Part shown: positions 24,948 to 34,289 of the stretch, piece by piece | Position numbering within the stretch: position 1 is the stretch's first letter | Layout: each line of letters opens with the position of its first letter | Source of the DNA: Planctomycetota bacterium | GTDB taxonomy: Bacteria > Planctomycetota > Phycisphaerae > Phycisphaerales > Phycisphaeraceae | DNA: 64,000 bases | Direction of reading: 5' to 3' | NCBI GenBank assembly: GCA_016350165.1 | Contig: CP066225.1 | Coordinates: forward strand, 5,170,021-5,234,020 | Notes under the pieces: generated by a model | What the model was told of the DNA's origin: nothing | What the model saw: the letters and a program-made list of their open reading frames with translations, nothing else | The model's database searches: none | Position numbers and translations under genes: made by a program

Positions 24948-26069
24948 ATGCCTTTTATGCAACTCTACACACTCGCTCAAGACGCTACCTCCGATACACA
25001 ACCTTGGTGGCACGTCCTCATCCAAGGCTCCTTCGGCCTCACTGTCCTCTTCATCTTCCTCACCGCTGTCATCGGCGTCATCATAAACCAGCGTAAACGC
25101 GACAAGTGCCTCAAGCACATGGACGACTACCACGTCACCTACATCGATAATAAGGGAACCGTCACATGGGGCGACCTCGCAGTTTTCAGCAAAGGCCTCG
25201 AAATCAACTACGACGAACAATACTTAACGCGTGATCAATTAATCAAAGCAAGTTCACTCATCTATAGCACCGATCTCACAAACTGCAACGCTATCTGCCG
25301 CGTCACCTCGGCACTCACCAACAAAGAACTTCAACTCCGTAAAAAGCAAATCAAGAAAGCATTCAACCCAAACATCATTCGCCGCACACTTCGTGGCTTC
25401 CGCAACATTCTAAACACACTCAAGGACGCGTTCAGCAAAGCGTTATCCCTCCTGCTCGGCCAACTTTCCAAGGCTTCACCCAAAGGCGCACTCACATCTC
25501 AAAAAGGTGGCATTGATCAGATCGGCCAAATGGTACTCGGCGTAGCAGGTAACTCTTACGAACCACTCTTGGAACGTCACATCGGTCGCCCCGTCATCAT
25601 GCAAACTAAGTTCAAAACTGGCGACAAAGAAATCATCTCCGAGTTTCCCGGCTTTCTTGCCGACTACACAGACAAATACATTTCACTCTTCAACAAATCA
25701 CACGAACCAATAGACTCGCAAGAGCTCGATATCAACGAAAATATTTCTCTCCCCGGCTGCGACATCGAATTCACAAAAGAACGCTTAAAACTCACACCCA
25801 CCGGCAAAGAAATCATCGTCGTTAACTGGATTCAAACATCCAAACGCGTCATCAGCATGGGCGTCGCCGTCACCCCCACAGCCACCCTCGAACTCTCTCA
25901 CGACCAAAGCTCCAGCATTAAACTCAGCATAGAACGCACCCGACGCATCGACATGATATGCCCACGTCAAAACGCCACGATATACTATGGTGGCGACCGC
26001 ATCGTCGCCAAGCAATCCCTTAAAGACGGTATTGCTCCGGAAGTGATCGCCGACAAAATCATCAAATAA
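24948..26069 (+). CDS. Membrane-anchored protein of unknown function
   Basis: The 373-residue protein has one membrane helix near the N-terminus (about residues 23-48, VLIQGSFGLTVLFIFLTAVI) followed by a basic stretch, so the large remainder is probably cytoplasmic. That part opens with a beta-rich segment (YHVTYIDNKGTVTWGDLAVF), a basic amphipathic region (IRRTLRGFRNILNTLKDAF), then beta strands to the end. I do not recognise the family. A 254-bp gap precedes it and panE follows 20 bp downstream, so it may be cotranscribed with panE. Codons are strongly C-ending. Confidence 0.68.
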   Translation: MPFMQLYTLAQDATSDTQPWWHVLIQGSFGLTVLFIFLTAVIGVIINQRKRDKCLKHMDDYHVTYIDNKGTVTWGDLAVFSKGLEINYDEQYLTRDQLIKASSLIYSTDLTNCNAICRVTSALTNKELQLRKKQIKKAFNPNIIRRTLRGFRNILNTLKDAFSKALSLLLGQLSKASPKGALTSQKGGIDQIGQMVLGVAGNSYEPLLERHIGRPVIMQTKFKTGDKEIISEFPGFLADYTDKYISLFNKSHEPIDSQELDINENISLPGCDIEFTKERLKLTPTGKEIIVVNWIQTSKRVISMGVAVTPTATLELSHDQSSSIKLSIERTRRIDMICPRQNATIYYGGDRIVAKQSLKDGIAPEVIADKIIK

Positions 26070-26089
26070 CCACACAAACACACGTATTT

Positions 26090-27052
26090 ATGAGTGCAAA
26101 TATGAGTGACAAAAAACAAATCGCAGTCATTGGCTCCGGAGGTGTCGGCGCATACTATGGCTCTCAACTACAACGTCAAGGCCACGATGTTCACTACCTC
26201 TTCAATTCTGACTACGACCACGTCAAAACCCACGGCCTCTCAATCATCTCGCCCCACGGCAACTATTCCTTCGATCAAGTCAACGCATATAACTCTGTTC
26301 ACGACATGCCCAAATGCGACATCGTCCTCCTTGCACTCAAAACAACATCTAACCACCTATTAGAAGAACTTCTCCCCCCAGTCACCAAAGGCAACGGCTT
26401 CGTCTTCGCATTACAAAACGGCATAGGCATCGAAGAACAAGTCGCTCAAGTCGTTGGCCCTAACCGTGTAATAGGCGGTCTCTGTTTCATCTGTTCAGTC
26501 AAGCGTGGCCCCGGCGTTATCGAACATCAAGACTACGGCTGGATGTCCATCGGCGACTTCAACCCTGACAACAAACCCTCAGGCATCACACCTCGCATCA
26601 AAATGGTTGCAGACCTTTTCCAAGGCACGCCCATCCCCATCGATCTCATGGAAGACCTCACCCAAGCACGTTGGCAAAAACTCATCTTCAACATCCCCTT
26701 CAACGGCCTCTCCGTCGTCCTGAGCGCCGACACAAAACAAATGACCTCACACCCCGAAACACGTGATCTCGCGTGGCAACTCATGCTCGAAGTCGGCATC
26801 GCTGCCAAAGCAGCCGTCGACCGCACCATCACTAAAGAATTCATGCAGGATATCCTCGACAAGACCACCGTCATGCAACCTTTCTACCCCTCCATGAAGC
26901 AGGACCATGATGCCAAACGCCCGCTCGAAGTCGAAGCCATCCACGGCCAAGTCGTCCGCTACGCACAAGCCGCAAACGCAAAAATTCCTCACATCCAAAC
27001 CCTCTATCAGCAACTAAAATTCATCGATTACACCACACAATCCACCTTATAA
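26090..27052 (+). CDS. panE: 2-dehydropantoate 2-reductase family protein
   Basis: The 320-residue protein has an N-terminal NADPH-binding Rossmann domain (VIGSGGVGAYYGSQL) and a helical C-terminal domain with the family motif RWQKLIFNIPFNGLSV, containing the catalytic Lys and the substrate Asn residues. PanE/ApbA reduces ketopantoate to pantoate in pantothenate synthesis. The link to coaC elsewhere in the window is thematic only. Homologues of this family also include other ketoacid reductases, so the symbol is probable rather than certain. ATG 26090 and ATG 26102 are both usable starts. Confidence 0.85.
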   Translation: MSANMSDKKQIAVIGSGGVGAYYGSQLQRQGHDVHYLFNSDYDHVKTHGLSIISPHGNYSFDQVNAYNSVHDMPKCDIVLLALKTTSNHLLEELLPPVTKGNGFVFALQNGIGIEEQVAQVVGPNRVIGGLCFICSVKRGPGVIEHQDYGWMSIGDFNPDNKPSGITPRIKMVADLFQGTPIPIDLMEDLTQARWQKLIFNIPFNGLSVVLSADTKQMTSHPETRDLAWQLMLEVGIAAKAAVDRTITKEFMQDILDKTTVMQPFYPSMKQDHDAKRPLEVEAIHGQVVRYAQAANAKIPHIQTLYQQLKFIDYTTQSTL

Positions 27053-27102
27053 CCCCAGTGAACCACGATCACACACATTTTCTCAAAAATCTCACTTAAG
27101 AA

Positions 27103-27131
27103 TTGCCACTTTCACCCCACTGTGTCATAAT
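27103..27131 (+). promoter_or_regulatory. Candidate promoter of tig
   Basis: TTGCCA (27103-27108) and CATAAT (27126-27131) are separated by 17 bp, each a 5-of-6 match to the sigma-70 hexamers. Transcription would begin near 27138, a few bases before a strong inverted repeat. Confidence 0.55.
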
Positions 27132-27137
27132 ATCTCC

Positions 27138-27356
27138 CCTCTATCTGAGGTACCGGCAGGATTTAATATTAGGGATTCCAGCCAGGCGTGGGTCAGATAG
27201 AGTGCCGTCAGGTTCACTGAGCGTCCTGCTCAAAACCAAACGGTGACTGAAAATCCCTCCCCACGTCTCCTATGCTTTCCCTTTTTATTCCAAAATGCCG
27301 TTCGGTAAAGGCAGCCGTACCGTCTGCCCCATGAGCGGGAAGCAAGGCTAAGACTT
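27138..27356 (+). promoter_or_regulatory. Structured 5' leader of tig
   Basis: The leader is about 219 bases. CTATCTGA (27141-27148) pairs perfectly with TCAGATAG (27193-27200). Further complementary pairs are CGGCA with TGCCG (27203-27207), GCAGGA with TCCTGC near 27224, and a local GGCAG/CTGCC hairpin near 27311-27329. These partly compete, as in a switching or pseudoknotted RNA. I recognise no known riboswitch class. The function is unknown. Confidence 0.4.
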
Positions 27357-28838
27357 ATGTCAGAAGCAACCAAAGAAGATCGTCCTGAACTGAACGTATC
27401 AGTCGAGGATAGCGGTCCAGCACGTAAGATGCTCAAGATCGTAATCCCTGAATCACGCATCAAAGACAAAATCGAAGAAACCTTCGGCACACTAAAAGAA
27501 GAAGCACAGATCCCTGGCTTCCGCCGCGGTCGCGCACCACGTCGCATCATCGAAAAACGCTTCGGTGCAGGCATCCGTGACGACGCCAAAGGCCAACTCC
27601 TCTCCGAAGCTTACTCACAAGCAATCGAAGAAAACGAGCTCGACGTCATCGGCGAACCTGATGTCAAAAACAGCGACAAGATCGAACTCCCAGAATCTGG
27701 CGATCTCACACTCGAAATCGAAGTCGAAATCACACCTCAAGTCGAACTCCCAGACTTCAAAGACATTAAGGTCACCAAGAAGGCTGCTGAAGTTACCGAC
27801 GAAGATGTTGATGAAGAAATCAATCGCTACTGTGAACGTTTCGGCAAAGCAGCAGCTGTTGCAGACGCAACCGTCGAAGCAGGCGACTTCCTTAAAGCAG
27901 ACGTCCACATCTACCCACAAGACAAAAAGGGCGATTCCGAAGCTGTCATCGCTCACCTCCATGACACATACATCATGGTCAACGGCGAAAACGCTGAGTT
28001 CAAAGGTCACGTTGCTGGCATCGTAGTTGACGATCTCGGCAAACTCCTTGCAGGCAAGAAGGTTGGCGAAGAGCTCTCCATCGACATGAACGGCCCTGCT
28101 TCTCACGAAAACGACGACATCAAAGACAAGCCAATCGCGATCGAAATTAAGATCAACGCAGTTGAACGTCTTGAGCCAGCTCCAATCGAAGAAGTCATCA
28201 AAAACGTCGGCGTTGAAAGCGAAGAAGAATTCCGTGGCAAGCTCAAAGAAATGCTCGTCGCACAAAAAGACCGTGAACAGAAATCTGACATGTACACTCA
28301 GATCAACGACCAGTTGATCGAAAAGGTTGCACTCGAACTTCCTGAAGGTCTCACCGGACGCCAGATCGAACGTACCCTGCAACGTCAGCGCATGGAAATG
28401 CTCTACCGTGGCACTCCTGAAACTGAAATCGCTGACAAGCTCGCTGAATCACGCAACGAGAACGAAGAAGCTGCTAAGAAGCAACTCAAGCTCTTCTTCA
28501 TCATCGATAAGGCTTCACGTGACCTCGACGTTGATGTAAACGAAAACGAAATCAACGGCCAGATCACCATGTACGCTATGCAGCAAGGCCGTCGCCCAGA
28601 AAAACTCCGTCAGGAAATGCAGAAGCGTGGCGAAATCGAACAGCTCTACCTCCAGATCCGCGAGCAAAAGACTCTCGACAAGATCCTCGAAGTAGCAGAA
28701 GTCGAAGAAGTTGCTGCAGACGAAAAGAAGACTGCAAAAGCTAAGCCAGCCGCTAAGAAGAAAGCGACTAAAAAGAAAGCTACAAAGAAGAAAGCTTCCA
28801 AGAAAAAAGCTGCTGCTAAGAAGAAAGAAGAAGAATAA
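27357..28838 (+). CDS. tig: Trigger factor with lysine-rich C-terminal tail
   Basis: Trigger factor is the ribosome-associated chaperone that binds nascent chains at the exit tunnel. The ribosome-binding domain has the signature PGFRRGRAPRRIIEKRFG, followed by the FKBP-like domain and the long helical C-terminal arms, ending near residue 455. The protein then carries an unusual tail, residues 459-493, with three KKKA(T/S) pentads, an AAAKKK unit and a terminal EEE. Ordinary Tig proteins of about 430-450 residues lack it. Such tails resemble those of histone-H1-like or HU proteins and should bind RNA or DNA. A promoter, a structured leader and a strong terminator bound the gene, so it is probably monocistronic. 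Confidence 0.95.
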   Translation: MSEATKEDRPELNVSVEDSGPARKMLKIVIPESRIKDKIEETFGTLKEEAQIPGFRRGRAPRRIIEKRFGAGIRDDAKGQLLSEAYSQAIEENELDVIGEPDVKNSDKIELPESGDLTLEIEVEITPQVELPDFKDIKVTKKAAEVTDEDVDEEINRYCERFGKAAAVADATVEAGDFLKADVHIYPQDKKGDSEAVIAHLHDTYIMVNGENAEFKGHVAGIVVDDLGKLLAGKKVGEELSIDMNGPASHENDDIKDKPIAIEIKINAVERLEPAPIEEVIKNVGVESEEEFRGKLKEMLVAQKDREQKSDMYTQINDQLIEKVALELPEGLTGRQIERTLQRQRMEMLYRGTPETEIADKLAESRNENEEAAKKQLKLFFIIDKASRDLDVDVNENEINGQITMYAMQQGRRPEKLRQEMQKRGEIEQLYLQIREQKTLDKILEVAEVEEVAADEKKTAKAKPAAKKKATKKKATKKKASKKKAAAKKKEEE

Positions 28839-28869
28839 TTAGCTTCTCCCTTCTTACGAAGTAAAATAA

Positions 28870-28907
28870 AAAGTGTCAGGTTACCATCAGGTGCCTGACA
28901 CTTTTTT
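28870..28907 (+). terminator. Rho-independent terminator of tig
   Basis: AAAGTGTCAGG (28870-28880) and CCTGACACTTT (28894-28904) form a perfect 11-bp stem followed by Ts. Confidence 0.92.
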
Positions 28908-28931
28908 CATACCACAACCCAAGGCTAAAAG

Positions 28932-29966
28932 ATGAACACGCGTAAATTACTTATCATCTCACTACTCACAACCTTTACATTCTTCCTCACAAACATCACC
29001 TCCGCTCAAGTCCCCTCTTCACCACACCTCACCGGCATGTTCATCCAACTCAACAACAGTTCAGCCTCCAAAAATCAGGCATGGTGGAACGACCGCTTCA
29101 CCGAACTAAATACCATCGACATCAAACTCATCATCATCCAATTCACAGGACGCGAGACCGTCACCTACTACCCATCCAGAATCCAAGGAATGTCACACAA
29201 CAGTAACGACACACTTTCACTCATCTTCAATGCTGCTGAAAAACACAACATTCAACTCATACTGGGCATGCCAACCTTCGGCGAAGTCTCACCCACAAAA
29301 CACTTCGACAGCAAACTCATGCAACAAAAATCCAAAGCCGCACTCGACGAACTATTCATCCTCTACCACGACTCCCCCTCTCTCTATGGCTGGTACTTCC
29401 CACAAGAACTCAGCGACTATACATGCTTCTCACGCCAGGAAGTTAGCAACCAGATCATCGATTTCCTCGCAAACATGACCGACTATGCACACAGCAAAAC
29501 CAATAAACCCGTCATGATTTCACCCTACTTCAGTATGCACGTCGACATCTCAGCATACGCCAAGTGGTGGGACGAAGTCGCCCTACCCAAAATCGACCTC
29601 GACATCCTCGCTATCCAGGACGGTGTCGGCACAAAACGCAACACCATCGCTCAAGCCAAGCAGGTCTTCGAAGCCTTCAAACCAGTCACAACAAAACACA
29701 ACACACAACTCTGGGCCAACGTCGAATGCTTCGAGCAGGTAGATGGATGGCCAATCAATGATAAACCCTTCAAAGCCATTCCTGCTCAAATAGATCGCTT
29801 CACAAAGCAAATCAATGCCCTCAAACACACCACCAACCAATTCATTTCATTCGAGTTTCTCACCTACATGAACCCAAATCGCAACGAGCAATCCAAATCA
29901 CTCTACACCAATTACAGCAATCGCATCTCAAAGCCAAACACACAAAAAGTAAATACAACCAACTGA
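28932..29966 (+). CDS. Secreted DUF4434-type TIM-barrel protein
   Basis: A signal peptide (residues 1-25, ending TSAQ) precedes a domain I assign to DUF4434, a glycoside-hydrolase-like TIM barrel. The evidence is the order GMFIQLNN, LIIIQFTG, LILGMPTFGE, LYGWYFPQEL with two acidic residues, MISPYF, DILAIQDGVGT and LWANVECFE. These acidic strand ends look like the active-site rim of a retaining hydrolase, but the family's activity is not known to me. It is secreted to the periplasm or outside. It is the first of three genes separating tig from clpX. Codon usage is strongly C-ending. Confidence 0.8.
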   Translation: MNTRKLLIISLLTTFTFFLTNITSAQVPSSPHLTGMFIQLNNSSASKNQAWWNDRFTELNTIDIKLIIIQFTGRETVTYYPSRIQGMSHNSNDTLSLIFNAAEKHNIQLILGMPTFGEVSPTKHFDSKLMQQKSKAALDELFILYHDSPSLYGWYFPQELSDYTCFSRQEVSNQIIDFLANMTDYAHSKTNKPVMISPYFSMHVDISAYAKWWDEVALPKIDLDILAIQDGVGTKRNTIAQAKQVFEAFKPVTTKHNTQLWANVECFEQVDGWPINDKPFKAIPAQIDRFTKQINALKHTTNQFISFEFLTYMNPNRNEQSKSLYTNYSNRISKPNTQKVNTTN

Positions 29967-30035
29967 AATTTGCCTAAACTCCATTCAACACTTCAAAAAA
30001 GCCTCATTTTTGCAAAGCATTACGCAAGAAAACTA

Positions 30036-30065
30036 TTGACTCCTATTGGTTACAAATGATATCAT
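30036..30065 (+). promoter_or_regulatory. Candidate extended -10 promoter of the pseudopilin gene
   Basis: TTGACT (30036-30041) is followed after 18 bp by TATCAT (30060-30065), a 5-of-6 match to -10, with TG one base before it (30057-30058). The transcript would start near 30072, about 350 bases before the ATG. Confidence 0.5.
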
Positions 30066-30071
30066 GGTCCC

Positions 30072-30420
30072 AGTGATGTAGACAAGATGCGCTTGCATAT
30101 ACTTTTCCGTTCATCCCACTTCTTTTCGCTCATTGTTGAGCATGGGGCAAATGCAAGCACTAACCGTCAATTCCTTGGCATCATTTTTTAATCCGTAAAT
30201 ATAGAATCTAAACGAACAACAAACATCTGTTTCCGGAGGTTACTTGTTCAATGGTGTGGTATTAAATGAGTGTATTCTTATATATTCACTCATAATTAAG
30301 TTTCTTATTACAAACCAAATTAAACCATAAACACACACGGTTCTGTCCATGTGTAGCTACTGTTGTATTGCTATTTTAGTCTTGTGCTTTCATCTCCAAT
30401 TACATTTTAAAGGATTAAAC
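30072..30420 (+). promoter_or_regulatory. Long structured leader of the pseudopilin gene
   Basis: The leader contains nested inverted repeats. The outer arms GCTTGCAT (30091-30098) and ATGCAAGC (30151-30158) are perfect, and they enclose an inner hairpin GCTCA/TGAGC (30128-30141). A GGAGG at 30235-30239 precedes a 4-codon reading frame (ATG at 30251). The second half is AT-rich. I see no known RNA family. Confidence 0.35.
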
Positions 30421-31248
30421 ATGTCAGCATCACTTCGGCATTTCAGATCTCAAACGGTCAAAGCAGGCTTTACATTAATTGAACTACTAGTTGTAATTTC
30501 GATCATTGCTTTACTAATTGGCATACTTTTACCAGCCTTGGGTGCCGCTAGAGACACAGCCAAGCAAATGAGTTGCATGAGCAACATGCGGCAAATTGGT
30601 CTCGCAACAGTTAACTACACCATCGATAACAATCACAATTATTTTGATTGCAGAATCATCCTTGAGGAGTGGGGCAGAAAGTATCCCTACGGCAATCTCT
30701 GGGCTTTCCCTGCAACCGAATTTGGCAACAGAATCTACAAGCGTGGCGAACCCGGAACACCTGATGGTTTTGGTCGCTGCCTCATGCCCTACACCGGCAA
30801 CGTTCCTGAAGCTTACACTTGCCCAGATGACACAACCATCAATGAAGCCGGCAAAAACTTTATGGATCTGGAAAACACCGAAAGGTCATCCTATTACTGG
30901 CGATTTGCTCTCGACATCTTCGCAACCTCAGCCAAGTGTGAAGGCTCAGGGCTCAAAGTAGACTTCATCAAAAGTCCATCCAAACTCGCATCATTCGTCG
31001 AAGAAGCATGGCACGCTAGAAACAAAGAACCCAATATTTGGAATTGGACCATTGACTACGGCCCCAAACCCATCAACGCCGCATTCATGGACGGTCACGG
31101 CCAAATCCTCATGATCGACAACGACAGTCCCAACGGCAACGCAGGCGGCTACTACGATTATGGCTACGACATCAATTGGTTCCTCAGTGCTAAAAAACCA
31201 CAACTCGCAGCACAATGGGACCTCACCCTCGATCCATGGGATTACTAA
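30421..31248 (+). CDS. Type IV pilin-like (pseudopilin) protein
   Basis: The 275-residue protein has a class III prepilin signal: a short basic leader, the cleavage site before FTLIELLVV with Glu at +5 of the mature protein, and a hydrophobic helix to about residue 43. [16 protein letters not shown] follows, as in the DUF1559/type II secretion G-like proteins that are abundant in planctomycetes. The C-terminal part ends with [13 protein letters not shown], close to the family's DG-containing terminus. It would be assembled by the type II secretion/pilus machinery, which is not in this window. ATG 30421 has AAAGGA upstream; a longer frame from 30349 is not credible. Confidence 0.87.
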   Translation: MSASLRHFRSQTVKAGFTLIELLVVISIIALLIGILLPALGAARDTAKQMSCMSNMRQIGLATVNYTIDNNHNYFDCRIILEEWGRKYPYGNLWAFPATEFGNRIYKRGEPGTPDGFGRCLMPYTGNVPEAYTCPDDTTINEAGKNFMDLENTERSSYYWRFALDIFATSAKCEGSGLKVDFIKSPSKLASFVEEAWHARNKEPNIWNWTIDYGPKPINAAFMDGHGQILMIDNDSPNGNAGGYYDYGYDINWFLSAKKPQLAAQWDLTLDPWDY

Positions 31249-31367
31249 CCAACATCGCAAAATCAGTATCAAATCTGCACAACTAAACCAAAACCAAAAC
31301 ACACTCACAATCTCACCACCCTCGCAAGCATGCGATCCAAGTTTTGCTACTAAATTTTGAACGATGA

Positions 31368-31397
31368 AAAAAAGGCGCTTCGGCGTCTTTTATTTTT
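31368..31397 (+). terminator. Probable terminator of the pseudopilin gene
   Basis: An A-run, then GGCGC and GCGTC around a TTCG tetraloop (one G-T pair), then TTTTATTTTT. It lies about 120 bp after the stop. Confidence 0.65.
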
Positions 31398-31896
31398 CGC
31401 AATAATCACCCTCATGCCCATACAACATGCAAACCGCATACCAAACCATCAACAATTCAAAACACGCGCACATTCACGCAATCGCCTCATTTTTACCTGC
31501 AATTTCTTAACCATTTCTAACCAAAACCAACACAAACCACACCATTTCTAACCATCTTCAACCCATTTCTGTTCATTCTTGACTACGGGTAAATCATCAA
31601 AATTCGATTTTCGCGCACACAAAGATGATCCCACCTTCCATTTCTCCCTTCAATCCGTCCGCTTTTCGCACAATTCAAACCATTTCCAGACGCATTCCGT
31701 CCAATCGCAAAACATCACCTCAAAATAAAACCACATTTATAAGACCATCTCAAAAACCGATCTTCAAACAAATCGTGCGCACAAAACCGTATCCCCATCC
31801 TACCCCGCCTTAAACTATCATTGCTCACACACCACATTTTCCGATATCCTATAGGCTTGCATCCCAAACAAGCGCAACTCCTTGAGGTACCTGAAA
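31398..31896. other. Low-G intergenic region
   Basis: About 500 bp without a credible gene. The plus strand is rich in A and C and very poor in G. ACCATTTCTAACCA-like words occur twice (near 31510 and 31542). GC-rich spikes CGCGCACAC (about 31614) and GTGCGCAC (about 31775) stand out from the AT-rich background. GAGG at 31884 is the presumed ribosome site of the next gene. Confidence 0.4.
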
Positions 31897-32367
31897 ATGC
31901 ACATTTCAGTCATCAGTTCATCCCTCCATGCATACATCCCACAACTCGCACAAGGCAATCGGCTCACAACACAGCAATCTATTGAAGTTTTCAAATGGAT
32001 CGGCATCATCATCGTTGCCGCCATCATCCTTGGCATCATCGCCGCCTTCATCCGCAAAATGTACTATCGTGACAACTCCTCCGGCGGCGTCGGCTACACC
32101 CTCGGCGACCTCCGCGAGCTTCACAAGAAAGGCGAACTTTCCGACGAGGAATTTAACGCCGCAAAATCACTCATCATCGCCCAAGGCAAAGCCGCCCTGC
32201 AAGACAGTCCCGACAGCCAGGAAAGCGACAATTGGAACAACATTTCTCCAGAAACCAGCCAAAAAGTAGAAGATTTTGAACTCGGTAAAGAATTACTGGA
32301 CGTGGATGAAGATCACGATCAAGAAAATTCTGAGGATTCATCCGATAAGAATCCGCCAGAGGGGTAA
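31897..32367 (+). CDS. Membrane-anchored SHOCT-domain protein
   Basis: The 156-residue protein has a single membrane helix (about residues 33-54, IGIIIVAAIILGIIAAFI) and a cytoplasmic SHOCT-like motif, GYTLGDLRELHKKGELSDEEF. A strongly acidic, probably disordered tail of about 60 residues follows. SHOCT motifs are short oligomerisation segments that accompany many unrelated proteins, so the role is unknown. GAGG lies nine bases before ATG 31897; an upstream TTG would give five extra residues. It precedes clpX by about 300 bp on the same strand. Confidence 0.75.
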   Translation: MHISVISSSLHAYIPQLAQGNRLTTQQSIEVFKWIGIIIVAAIILGIIAAFIRKMYYRDNSSGGVGYTLGDLRELHKKGELSDEEFNAAKSLIIAQGKAALQDSPDSQESDNWNNISPETSQKVEDFELGKELLDVDEDHDQENSEDSSDKNPPEG

Positions 32368-32663
32368 AAATCTCGTTCGCTTGAAAAACTGGGTAATTTA
32401 GGGAATCCAAACCGCCATCAAACGCTTTTAATCGGATATGATGTGTTACTAGCTGCGCTCGGGTGCAGAAATAAACACACCTAGACAGCTATTTCACTAA
32501 GGGAAGACCGTGATATGGACGATCAGACCTTAGACAACTGTAAATGAAGGATACGTGTCGCTTTACGGACTCACGACCTCATGCGTGAGATTTGGCTTAG
32601 TTCACACTCTGCCGACCGTGCGATTCGTTTAATACACTTGCTGACCATGGAGGTAATGGCGGG

Positions 32664-33974
32664 TTGGCTAATAGCACTACAACTAATGACGGTAACAACG
32701 GCAGTGGCAGCGGCAACGATGGCTTCAAGGGTCGTCGTGTCACCACCTGTTCGTTTTGCGGCAAGAGCTCTCGGGAAGTCGGCCCTATGGTCGAAGGTCC
32801 AAACGATGTATACATCTGTGCCAACTGTACCGAGCTGTGCCAAAACATCTTTAAGCAGGAACGTCGCCGCGTTCACGCTGGTCGCACCTCAATTGGTTCG
32901 ATTCCAACGCCTAGACAACTCAAAGAGTTCCTCGACCAATATGTTATTGGCCAGGATATCGCAAAACGCGCACTCTCTGTAGCGGTTCACAACCACTACA
33001 AACGTCTAGCTGCTACTGAAAAAGAAACACCTGTCGAAATCGACAAGTCCAACGTCCTGCTCATCGGCCCGACCGGTTCAGGTAAGACATTACTTGCTCG
33101 TACTTTGGCTCGTACGCTTAACGTCCCATTCGCCATTGGCGATGCGACCACACTGACCGAAGCTGGTTATGTGGGTGAAGACGTTGAGAACTTGCTGCTC
33201 AAGCTTTTGCAGTCTGCTGATTACGATATCGAAGCAGCACAGCGTGGCATCATCTACATCGACGAAGTCGATAAGATCGGCAAGACTTCACAGAACGTCT
33301 CAATCACTCGTGACGTTTCAGGTGAAGGTGTACAGCAGGCGTTGCTGAAAATGCTTGAAGGTACAGTTGCAAACGTTCCACCACAAGGTGGCCGTAAGCA
33401 TCCTGAACAGCAGTACATTCAGATTGATACAAGCAACATTCTCTTCATCTGTGCAGGCACATTTGTCGGCCTTGAAGATATTGTCCGCAAACGTCTTGGC
33501 CGTAAGTCAATCGGTTTTGCGAGTGAGCAAACTGTTGATGATAAGACCAGTGACCGTTCATACCTGATGACACAGGTTACACACGAAGACATCCACGAGT
33601 TCGGCATGATTCCTGAGCTTCTCGGACGTCTTCCAATTATCACACCACTGATGCCACTTGAAGTCAGCACATTGGTCAAGATCCTCACCGAGCCGAAGAA
33701 CGCTCTGGTACGTCAGTACGAGTATTTCTTCTCAATCGAAGATGCGGAGCTTGAATTCACTAATGAAGCACTTGAAGAACTGGCTGGCCGTGCGATTGCA
33801 CGCGACACTGGTGCCCGTGCATTACGCAGTGTGATGGAAGAACTGATGCTCGAATTGATGTATGACTTGCCTGAGTTGAGCAACAAGGGTGTCAAATACG
33901 TCATCGATGAAGCAGCAGTCAATGGTAAGAAGCAACTGATTGACATGCAGGTTCCCAAGAAGGAATCAGCATAA
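32664..33974 (+). CDS. clpX: ATP-dependent Clp protease ATP-binding subunit ClpX
   Basis: The 436-residue AAA+ unfoldase delivers substrates to ClpP. An N-terminal C4 zinc-binding domain (CSFCG and CANC) is followed by Walker A GPTGSGKT, the pore loop GYVGED, Walker [10 protein letters not shown], the RKSIGF loop, and the arginine-finger region [11 protein letters not shown] Ser/Gly/Asn-rich stretch of about 22 residues precedes the zinc domain. The only start codon in frame ahead of that domain is TTG 32664, preceded by GGAGG ten bases upstream. No clpP lies next to it; tig is 3.8 kb upstream with three unrelated genes between. Confidence 0.96.
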   Translation: MANSTTTNDGNNGSGSGNDGFKGRRVTTCSFCGKSSREVGPMVEGPNDVYICANCTELCQNIFKQERRRVHAGRTSIGSIPTPRQLKEFLDQYVIGQDIAKRALSVAVHNHYKRLAATEKETPVEIDKSNVLLIGPTGSGKTLLARTLARTLNVPFAIGDATTLTEAGYVGEDVENLLLKLLQSADYDIEAAQRGIIYIDEVDKIGKTSQNVSITRDVSGEGVQQALLKMLEGTVANVPPQGGRKHPEQQYIQIDTSNILFICAGTFVGLEDIVRKRLGRKSIGFASEQTVDDKTSDRSYLMTQVTHEDIHEFGMIPELLGRLPIITPLMPLEVSTLVKILTEPKNALVRQYEYFFSIEDAELEFTNEALEELAGRAIARDTGARALRSVMEELMLELMYDLPELSNKGVKYVIDEAAVNGKKQLIDMQVPKKESA

Positions 33975-34015
33975 CCAATGACAGTCACTTACCAATAACT
34001 ATGAATTAACGGCAT

Positions 34016-34050
34016 CGATCATTGTTTTACGCAATGATCGACTGTCTTTT
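34016..34050 (+). terminator. Weak terminator after clpX
   Basis: A perfect 9-bp stem, CGATCATTG (34016-34024) and CAATGATCG (34032-34040), is followed by ACTGTCTTTT. The stem is AT-rich and the T-run begins late, so efficiency is uncertain. Confidence 0.5.
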
Positions 34051-34289
34051 AATTAGAAACCCGCCATCGTAGTTGTACATGGGGATGCACGCCGATAAGC
34101 GAATGCGACATTTCGGTATGCAATAGTCAGTCTCGTAATTCGTGTGGCTTAGGTGATGTTTTACCCGACATTGAATTAAGTGGATTCAAGCCCTAATGTA
34201 TGGGCAGCATCACCCACAAAACCATCTTACGAACTAACATCGGAACAAGACTGAAACGTCCGGATATATAACGATCGAGGAATTTTGTT

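Noticed and set aside
27615..28382. A 255-codon frame antisense to tig, rich in Phe, Asp and Val.
   Set aside because: It mirrors the Glu/Lys/Asp codons of trigger factor and has no independent evidence.
28870..28907. The GTGTCAGG/CCTGACAC element after tig as a mobile repeat.
   Set aside because: It is placed and shaped as an ordinary terminator with T-run, and no second copy was seen in the window.
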